Origin: an uncultured Myxococcales bacterium
Lineage (GTDB): Bacteria > Myxococcota_A > Bradymonadia > UBA7976 > UBA1532
DNA: 39,070 nucleotides
Reading direction: 5' to 3'
Assembly: GCA_903847385.1 (NCBI GenBank)
Contig: CAINDO010000304.1
Location: 1-39,070 of the forward strand
The notes under the pieces are model-generated. The model made no database searches. It was not told the DNA's origin and saw only the letters and a program-made list of their open reading frames with translations. Made by a program: the position numbers and the translations under genes. The first letter of the stretch is position 1. Every line of letters starts with the position of its first letter. Shown here one piece after another: positions 33,268-39,070 of the stretch.

Positions 33268-34566
33268 ATGTCCAGCGCCTCCCCCGATCCGAACTTCTTC
33301 GAGGACCTGCGTCGCCGGGGCCTCGTGCATCAGTCCACCTCGCCGGAACTGGCGGAGCTCCTGAAGAAGGAGCGCGTGACCGCCTACATCGGCTTCGACC
33401 CGACCTCGACCTCGCTGCACATCGGCAGCCTGCTGCCCGTGACCAACCTGATGCGGCTGCAGCGCGCCGGGCACCGGCCCATCGCCGTCGTCGGCGGCGG
33501 CACGGGCCTCATCGGCGATCCCTCCGGCAAGGCCGCCGAGCGCACGCTGCTGACGCACGAGGCCCTCGGCCGCAACCTGGCGGGGTTGAAGTCGCAGCTC
33601 GAGCGTTTCCTCGAGTTCGACGGCCCGAACGCCGCGCTCATGGTCGACAACTACGAGTGGCTCGGCTCCATGACGATGATGGAGTTCCTGCGGGACGTGG
33701 GGAAACACTTCTCCGTGAATGGCATGATCGCCCGCGACGCCGTGCGCGACCGCCTGGAGAACCGCGACCAGGGCATCTCGTACACCGAGTTCAGCTACAT
33801 CCTTCTGCAGTCCTACGACTTCCTCGCGCTGTACGACCGCTACGGCTGCAAGCTGCAGATGGGCGGCAGCGACCAGTGGGGCAACATCGTGTCCGGCACG
33901 GATCTGATCCGGCGCGTGCGCGGGGCCGAGACCTACGGCCTCACGCAGCCCCTCGTGCTCAAGTCGGACGGCACCAAGTTCGGCAAGTCCGAGTCCGGCA
34001 ACGTGTGGCTGGACGCGGGCATGACCAGCCCCTACGCCATGTATCAGTTCCTGCTGAACACGGACGACGCGGACGTGGTGCGGTACCTCAAGTACTTCAC
34101 GTTCCTCGACTTCACCGAGATCGACGCCGCCGAAGCGCAGGTCGCCAGCGCGCCGGAGAAGCGCCACGCGCAGCGCCTGCTGGCCGCCGAGGTGGTGAAG
34201 CTCGTACACGGCGAGGACGCCCTGCGGCGCGCCGAGCGCACGACGACCGCGCTGTTCGGCGGCGGCGACTGGTCCGCGCTCACGGCCGAGGACCTGGAGG
34301 ACGCCTTCGCCGCGTCCCCCTCGAGCGCGCTGCCCCGCGAGAAGCTCGGCACGCCCGAGGCCAGCATCGTCGCGTTGATCGCCGACGCCGGGCTCGTGCC
34401 CTCGCGCGGCCAGGCCCGGCAGCAGGTGACCGGCGGCGGCGTGTCGCTCAACAACGTGCCCGTGACCGATCCCAACCGCGTGCTCGGGGCGGACGATCTC
34501 TATGGTGATCGATTCGCGGTGCTGCGGCGCGGCAAGAAGTCCTGGCACGTCGTCCGCGTGAGCTGA
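33268..34566 (+). CDS. tyrS: Tyrosyl-tRNA synthetase
   Basis: 432 residues. Class I signatures are H51-I-G-S and K237-F-G-K-S241. The active-site text 'AYIGFDPTSTSLHIGSL' and 'QMGGSDQWGNI' is that of bacterial TyrRS, and an S4-like RNA-binding domain closes the protein (from about residue 360: 'GLVPSRGQARQQV'). Charges tRNA-Tyr with tyrosine. Full length. It stands alone on the plus strand, divergent from the Tat/GMC/PAP2 operon. Confidence 0.95.
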   Translation: MSSASPDPNFFEDLRRRGLVHQSTSPELAELLKKERVTAYIGFDPTSTSLHIGSLLPVTNLMRLQRAGHRPIAVVGGGTGLIGDPSGKAAERTLLTHEALGRNLAGLKSQLERFLEFDGPNAALMVDNYEWLGSMTMMEFLRDVGKHFSVNGMIARDAVRDRLENRDQGISYTEFSYILLQSYDFLALYDRYGCKLQMGGSDQWGNIVSGTDLIRRVRGAETYGLTQPLVLKSDGTKFGKSESGNVWLDAGMTSPYAMYQFLLNTDDADVVRYLKYFTFLDFTEIDAAEAQVASAPEKRHAQRLLAAEVVKLVHGEDALRRAERTTTALFGGGDWSALTAEDLEDAFAASPSSALPREKLGTPEASIVALIADAGLVPSRGQARQQVTGGGVSLNNVPVTDPNRVLGADDLYGDRFAVLRRGKKSWHVVRVS

Positions 34567-34642
34567 TTCACGCGTTGCGCCGGGCGGCGCCGCGGCCGTA
34601 CAGTTCGTTTCCAGTTCCATCGAAAAATTCCAGGTGTTCCCC

Positions 34643-37600
34643 ATGTCGAAGCGCCTCGGCCTCCTCGTCGTGCTGGCCCAAACGGCCGCGTTCTCCGTGG
34701 CGCAGGCGCAGGGCATCCCGCCGGTCTTCATCGACGGCTACGCCATCCGGCCGTTCAACTCGGCCACGACGGCGCCGTCGATCGGCATGGAGGTCGATCC
34801 GCGGGGTGGCGTGTTCGTGGCGCACGGCGGCGCGCAGGCGCTGAACCAGCCCATCAGCTTCATCGAGGCCGACGGCATCGACCGGCGCTGGGGCCCGAGC
34901 ATCCTGGCTCCGGATGCGCTGGCGCTCGCCCCGGACGGCACGCTCTACGTGGGCTCCGGCGGTCAGATGATCTATCGGATCCAGCCAGCCGGGACGCCGA
35001 GCGGCGTGTGGCTCACGGATCCGCTGGTGGGCAACGCCAACGCGCTCTGCCTCGACCGCGGCGGCAACCTGTACGTGGGCTCGCAGGCCAACAACCAGCT
35101 CGTCCGCGTGGCGCCCAACCTGGCGATCACGGCCGTGACGGCGCCGGGTGTGGTGCGCAGCCCCTGCGGCTGCACCGTGGACGGCAACGGGAACGTGCTC
35201 ATCGGCTACCGCGATGGCATCGCGCGCATCTCGCCGAACGGCGCCTTCGAGCAGCTCTACGCCAGCACCCCGGTGTGCGGCGTGGACCTGGATCCCGACG
35301 GCAACCTGTGGTTCACGCGCACCGCCGGGACGGTCTATCGGTGGATCACCGGCCAGCAGCCCGAGGCCGTCACGGAGGTGCCCGCGCCCCTGGGCCTGAC
35401 CGTGGCCCCGGACGGCGACGTGTACTTCGGCTCGAACACCACCAACACGGTGTACGTGCTCGAGAAGGAGCGCGTGTTCCTGCAGGGGGATGCCGCCGCG
35501 CCGGGCATGACCGTGGTCAGTCACCTGGTCACCGACCGCTTCGGCGGCTGGCCCGTCGGCGCCGAGGTCACCACCGACTCCGGCGACGTCGTCGTCGGCG
35601 CGGTCTCGGTGCACGACGGCGACCCCGAGGACGAGGTCGGCCGCCCCAACGCCGTGATCAGCGTGGTGCTGCACGTGCGCCCGGACGCCCAGTTCGGCGA
35701 CCACACGCTCTTCGTCGACGGCGAGCCCGTGCCGGCCTTCTCGCCGGCCATCGACAATCAGTTTCATGTCATGGCGCCCGTGGCGCTGCCCGCCCCGGAC
35801 GGCGGCGGCGTGATCACGATCCCCCCCGCGCTGCGCACGGACGGCGGCACGCTGGTGCTCGACCGGCTCGACGTGCCGGCCGGGCAGATCCTGCGCTTCG
35901 CGACTACGGACGCGGCGCCGGGCATCCCCGGCAACGCCGCCTATCTGCCCGCCATCGTGGTCGTGCGCGACACGGCCGAGATCGCCGGCCTGATCGACCT
36001 CGCGGGCGCACCCGGCGGCGTCGGCGGCGCGGTCGGCGTGGGGTCCGGCGGGTTGGGGGCCATCGGCGGCGGCGGCGGCGGCGCGGCCCAATCGCAACGC
36101 GACAACCGCGGCGGCGACGGCTTCACCGGCGGCGGCGGCATGCGCTTCGGCCTGCGCAACGGCTGGGGCGGTCTGGGCATTCGCGGCGCCGGCGCGCTGT
36201 CCCACTCGGGCGGCGCCGGTGTGTTCGCCAAGGGCGGGCGCGCGGTCACCGTGAGCCAGGCCATCGCCGGCGGCGGCGGCGGCGGCACGGGGGCCATCTT
36301 CGGCTTCGGCGGCTCGGCCAGCGATGGTGCCGCCGGGGCGCAAGGCGGCCGCGGCGGCGGCGGCGGCGGCCACTCCCAGGGCAACCAGGCCCCGGGCGGG
36401 GGCGGCTTCGGCACGCCGGGCGAGTCCGGCAACGGCGTCGTCGGTGGCGTCCCGAGCCTGGGATTCGGCGGTGGCGGTCGTCCCGCGGGCAGCGCCTACC
36501 TGGTGCCCCTCGGCGGCGGCAGCGGCGGGGCCGGCGGCGACGCCTGCGCAGCCAACGCCGGCGGCGGCGGCGGCGGTGGCGGCGGCGCGTTCTTCCTGCA
36601 GGCGGCCCATCTGCACGTCGCGCCCACCGGCGAGATCCGCGTGAACGGCGGCAATGGCGGCAACATCCCCGTCGGTGAGTCCTGCGACACCACGGCGCCC
36701 GGCGGCGGTGGCAGCGGCGGCGGCATCCATCTGGCGTCCGCGGATCTGCGCGTCGAGGGCCGGTTGAGCGCCCACGGTGGCGACAACGGCGTGGGGGGCA
36801 CGGCGGGCAGCGCCGGCTCCGGCGGCGAGGGGCGCGTGCGTCTCGATGGACAGCCCCTGCTCGACCTGCCCGCGGGGCCGACGGGGGACATCGCCTCGAT
36901 CTACGAGGGCCCCGCGCTGACCGTGCTCGATGGCGTGATCCTCAACACCGGGTCCGGTCTCGGCACGCTGGTCATCCGGGGCCTGGACGGCGTCGAGCAG
37001 ACCCGTACGCCGCTCGCGCCCGGCGACACCGTGCTCGTGAGCGACGTCGCGCAGGGCGACTTCATCGGCGTCCTCATCGCCGAGGACACCATCGGCACAT
37101 TGAGCCCGGCGGCCGTGGTGCTCGTGAGCGACAGCGATGGCGACGGCCTGCCCGATGGCTCGGACAACTGCCCGCGGGTGGCCAACGCCGACCAGAACGA
37201 CGCCGACGACGACACCCTGGGCGACGCGTGCGACGCCTGCCCGGCCGACGCCCTGAACGACGTGGACGGCGACGGCGTGTGCGAGTCCCAGGACAACTGC
37301 TACGAGGTCTTCAACCCCGAGCAGGAGAACGCCGATGGCGACGATCTGGGCGACGTCTGCGATCAGTGCCCGGCCGACGCGGACAACGACGCCGACGCCG
37401 ACGGCCTGTGCGCCGACGAGGACAACTGCCCGCTCGACGCCAACGGCGACCAGGCGGACGCGGACGCCGACCGACTCGGCGACGCCTGCGACGACTGCCC
37501 GAACGACCCCGACAACGACATCGACGCCGACCTGGTCTGCGGCGACGAGGACAACTGCGCCGCCACCGTGAACCCCGACCAGGCGGACACGGACGGGGAC

Positions 37601-39070
37601 GGCCCCGGTGACGCGTGCGACGTCTGCCCGCTCGACGCGGACAACGACGCCGACGCCGACCGGGTGTGCGGCGACGTGGACAACTGCCCGGACGTGCCCA
37701 ACGTCGGACAGGTGGACGCCGACGCCGACACGGCGGGCGACGCCTGCGACCTGTGCCCCGCCGATCCGCGCAACGACGCCGACGGCGACACGATCTGCGG
37801 CGACGTCGACAACTGCCCGGCCGACCGCAACCAGGACCAGGCGGACGCGGACCGCGACACGCGCGGCGACGTGTGCGACGTGTGCGCGCTCGATCCGGAC
37901 GACGACGCGGACGACGACGCGATCTGCGCCAACGAGGACAACTGCCCCGAGGTGGCCAACCCCGGGCAGATCGACGGCGACGGCGACGACCTCGGCGACG
38001 CCTGCGACCCCTGCGCGGCGGACGCGCTCAACGACGCCGACTTCGATGGCGTGTGTGGAGATGTGGACAACTGCCCGGGCATGTCCAACACGGAGCAGGT
38101 CGACGCCGACCAGGACGGCCCCGGCGACGCCTGCGACGCCTGCCCCCGCGACGCCCGGAACGACCAGGACCAGGACGGGATCTGCGGCGACGTGGACACC
38201 TGCCCCGATGTGGCCGATCCCGTCGGGACGGATCGCGACCGCGACGGCCTGGGCGACGCGTGTGACGCGTGCCCCGGCGACCCCGCCAACGACGTCGACC
38301 GGGACGGTCACTGCGGCGACCTGGACAACTGCCCGGCCGTGGACAACCACGACCAGGCCGACCTGGACGGCGACGGCGCGGGCGACACCTGCGACGCGGA
38401 CGACGACGCCGACGACGTGGCCGACGACGCCGACAACTGCCCGCGGCGGGCCAACGCCGACCAGGCCGACGCCGACGACGACGGCGTGGGGGACGCCTGC
38501 GATGGCGACACCGACGGCGACGGCCTGTCCGACGCGACCGAGAACGAGTACGGCCTGCGCCCGGACGACCCGGACTCCGACGACGACACCATCGACGACC
38601 TGACCGAGTTCGGGCCCGAGGCCGCGCCGCGCGACACCGACCGCGACGAGACGCCCGACGCCGTGGACGGCGACAGCGACGCCGACGGCGTGCCGGACGC
38701 GGACGAGGCCGGCGACCGGGACCTGGCGACGGCGCCCGAGGACACGGACGGCGACGAGCTGCCCGACTACCGCGACGCGGACAGCGACGACGACGGTGTG
38801 GCCGATGGCGTGGACAACTGCCCGCTGGACGCCAACCCGGGCCAGGAGAACATCGACGGCGACCGGGCCGGCGACGCCTGCGACAACAACAACGAGCAGC
38901 CCATCGACGCCGCGCTGCAGCCCGACCTCGGGCCCCTGGCCGACGCGGGCGCGGGCGGTGGTGGCGGGTCCGGTGGGTCCGGCGGTTCGGCCGGCGGGTC
39001 GGGTGGCTCGGCCGGCGGGTCGGGTGGCTCGGCCGGCGGTTCCGGCGGCTCGGCCGGCGGTGCGGGCGAG
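34643..39070 (+). CDS. Giant secreted protein: beta-propeller, Gly-rich region, thrombospondin type-3-like repeats (3' end outside window)
   Basis: 1476 codons without a stop; the right edge cuts it. Signal peptide (about 1-23), then six blade-like units of the NHL/SMP-30 kind between about 52 and 270 ('APDGTLYVGSGG', 'DRGGNLYVGS', 'DPDGNLWFTRT', 'APDGDVYFGSN'). A beta-rich section (to about 450) and a Gly-rich section (about 455-730, long Gly runs) follow. From about residue 831 come Asp/Cys repeats like thrombospondin type 3 ('DGDGLPDGSDNCP', 'GDACDACPAD'), which bind calcium in the family. The end visible here is a Gly/Ser/Ala linker of the kind that precedes a C-terminal sorting signal in Myxococcota; the signal itself is not in view. 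Likely a cell-surface protein. Confidence 0.9.
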   Translation, partial: MSKRLGLLVVLAQTAAFSVAQAQGIPPVFIDGYAIRPFNSATTAPSIGMEVDPRGGVFVAHGGAQALNQPISFIEADGIDRRWGPSILAPDALALAPDGTLYVGSGGQMIYRIQPAGTPSGVWLTDPLVGNANALCLDRGGNLYVGSQANNQLVRVAPNLAITAVTAPGVVRSPCGCTVDGNGNVLIGYRDGIARISPNGAFEQLYASTPVCGVDLDPDGNLWFTRTAGTVYRWITGQQPEAVTEVPAPLGLTVAPDGDVYFGSNTTNTVYVLEKERVFLQGDAAAPGMTVVSHLVTDRFGGWPVGAEVTTDSGDVVVGAVSVHDGDPEDEVGRPNAVISVVLHVRPDAQFGDHTLFVDGEPVPAFSPAIDNQFHVMAPVALPAPDGGGVITIPPALRTDGGTLVLDRLDVPAGQILRFATTDAAPGIPGNAAYLPAIVVVRDTAEIAGLIDLAGAPGGVGGAVGVGSGGLGAIGGGGGGAAQSQRDNRGGDGFTGGGGMRFGLRNGWGGLGIRGAGALSHSGGAGVFAKGGRAVTVSQAIAGGGGGGTGAIFGFGGSASDGAAGAQGGRGGGGGGHSQGNQAPGGGGFGTPGESGNGVVGGVPSLGFGGGGRPAGSAYLVPLGGGSGGAGGDACAANAGGGGGGGGGAFFLQAAHLHVAPTGEIRVNGGNGGNIPVGESCDTTAPGGGGSGGGIHLASADLRVEGRLSAHGGDNGVGGTAGSAGSGGEGRVRLDGQPLLDLPAGPTGDIASIYEGPALTVLDGVILNTGSGLGTLVIRGLDGVEQTRTPLAPGDTVLVSDVAQGDFIGVLIAEDTIGTLSPAAVVLVSDSDGDGLPDGSDNCPRVANADQNDADDDTLGDACDACPADALNDVDGDGVCESQDNCYEVFNPEQENADGDDLGDVCDQCPADADNDADADGLCADEDNCPLDANGDQADADADRLGDACDDCPNDPDNDIDADLVCGDEDNCAATVNPDQADTDGDGPGDACDVCPLDADNDADADRVCGDVDNCPDVPNVGQVDADADTAGDACDLCPADPRNDADGDTICGDVDNCPADRNQDQADADRDTRGDVCDVCALDPDDDADDDAICANEDNCPEVANPGQIDGDGDDLGDACDPCAADALNDADFDGVCGDVDNCPGMSNTEQVDADQDGPGDACDACPRDARNDQDQDGICGDVDTCPDVADPVGTDRDRDGLGDACDACPGDPANDVDRDGHCGDLDNCPAVDNHDQADLDGDGAGDTCDADDDADDVADDADNCPRRANADQADADDDGVGDACDGDTDGDGLSDATENEYGLRPDDPDSDDDTIDDLTEFGPEAAPRDTDRDETPDAVDGDSDADGVPDADEAGDRDLATAPEDTDGDELPDYRDADSDDDGVADGVDNCPLDANPGQENIDGDRAGDACDNNNEQPIDAALQPDLGPLADAGAGGGGGSGGSGGSAGGSGGSAGGSGGSAGGSGGSAGGAGE
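37163..38452 (+). repeat. 129-bp (43-residue) tandem repeats coding for Asp/Cys calcium-type units
   Basis: The codons for D-N/T-C begin at 37163, 37292, 37421 and so on every 129 bp to 38324, ten units with no insertion or deletion. Each unit has two Cys pairs ('DNCP...' and 'GDACDxCP'). The next D-N-C, at 38432, breaks the period (108 bp). Confidence 0.85.
38955..39070 (+). repeat. Low-complexity Gly/Ser/Ala linker repeat at right edge
   Basis: Short tandem codons for G-G-S-G-G-S-A, read in frame with the giant protein; continues beyond the window. Of the same type as the Gly/Thr/Pro linker at the left edge. Confidence 0.8.

Noticed and set aside
34568..38350. 1260-codon open frame on the minus strand
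   Set aside because: It is antisense to the giant secreted protein. Repetitive GC-rich codons on the plus strand (GAC, GGC, GCC) leave no stops on the other strand; the product is low-complexity with no domain.

Overview
The window is about 70% GC bacterial chromosome. Several marks point to the Myxococcota or a close deltaproteobacterial relative: lipoproteins with long Asp/Ala/Pro linkers and Cys-rich 'CGNGLDDEGDG'-type segments, a giant thrombospondin type-3-like repeat protein ending in a Gly/Ser linker, PilZ proteins, a sigma-54 enhancer-binding protein, and many short-signal-peptide proteins of unknown role. This is inferred from gene style; there is no rRNA or tRNA gene here to confirm it. 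Both edges cut through secreted-protein genes.

Region 1 (1-7.8 kb): the end of a secreted Cys-rich protein; a PilZ protein; a minus-strand pair made of a 25-cysteine secreted protein and an overlapping formylglycine-generating-enzyme-like gene with a frameshift in a homopolymer; a second PilZ protein; a tightly packed Spy/CpxP-like - response regulator - histidine kinase operon; and a lipoprotein with one c-type heme motif, convergent with and overlapping the kinase gene.

Region 2 (7.8-18.7 kb) looks plastic. It holds a degenerate tandem array with an exact 21-bp period, a HEPN-motif protein resembling DUF4209, a DUF4143 ATPase with a nuclease-like C-terminus under a 59-bp near-perfect palindrome, a linalool dehydratase/isomerase-like gene with a small membrane partner, a broken ankyrin gene, a relic of an FAD oxidoreductase whose intact copy lies 3.8 kb away, two lipoproteins, diverged repeat pairs and a DUF433/DUF5615 toxin-antitoxin pair.

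Region 3 (18.7-26.1 kb) carries single-copy metabolic genes: renalase-like FAD oxidoreductase, DUF1295 membrane protein, Tat-exported iron superoxide dismutase, GNAT acetyltransferase, a small membrane protein, a zinc alcohol dehydrogenase and an MFS transporter. A SRPBCC protein and an ECF sigma factor with a SnoaL-like tail follow; these two are bracketed by an exact 30-bp direct repeat.

Region 4 (26.1-39 kb): a fatty-acid-hydroxylase/HTTM membrane pair, divergent from a sigma-54 activator that lacks a familiar sensor domain; a minus-strand Tat-protein/GMC-oxidoreductase/PAP2 operon; tyrosyl-tRNA synthetase with a probable leaderless promoter; and the start of a giant secreted protein (beta-propeller, Gly-rich region, 129-bp-period Asp/Cys repeats) running off the right edge.
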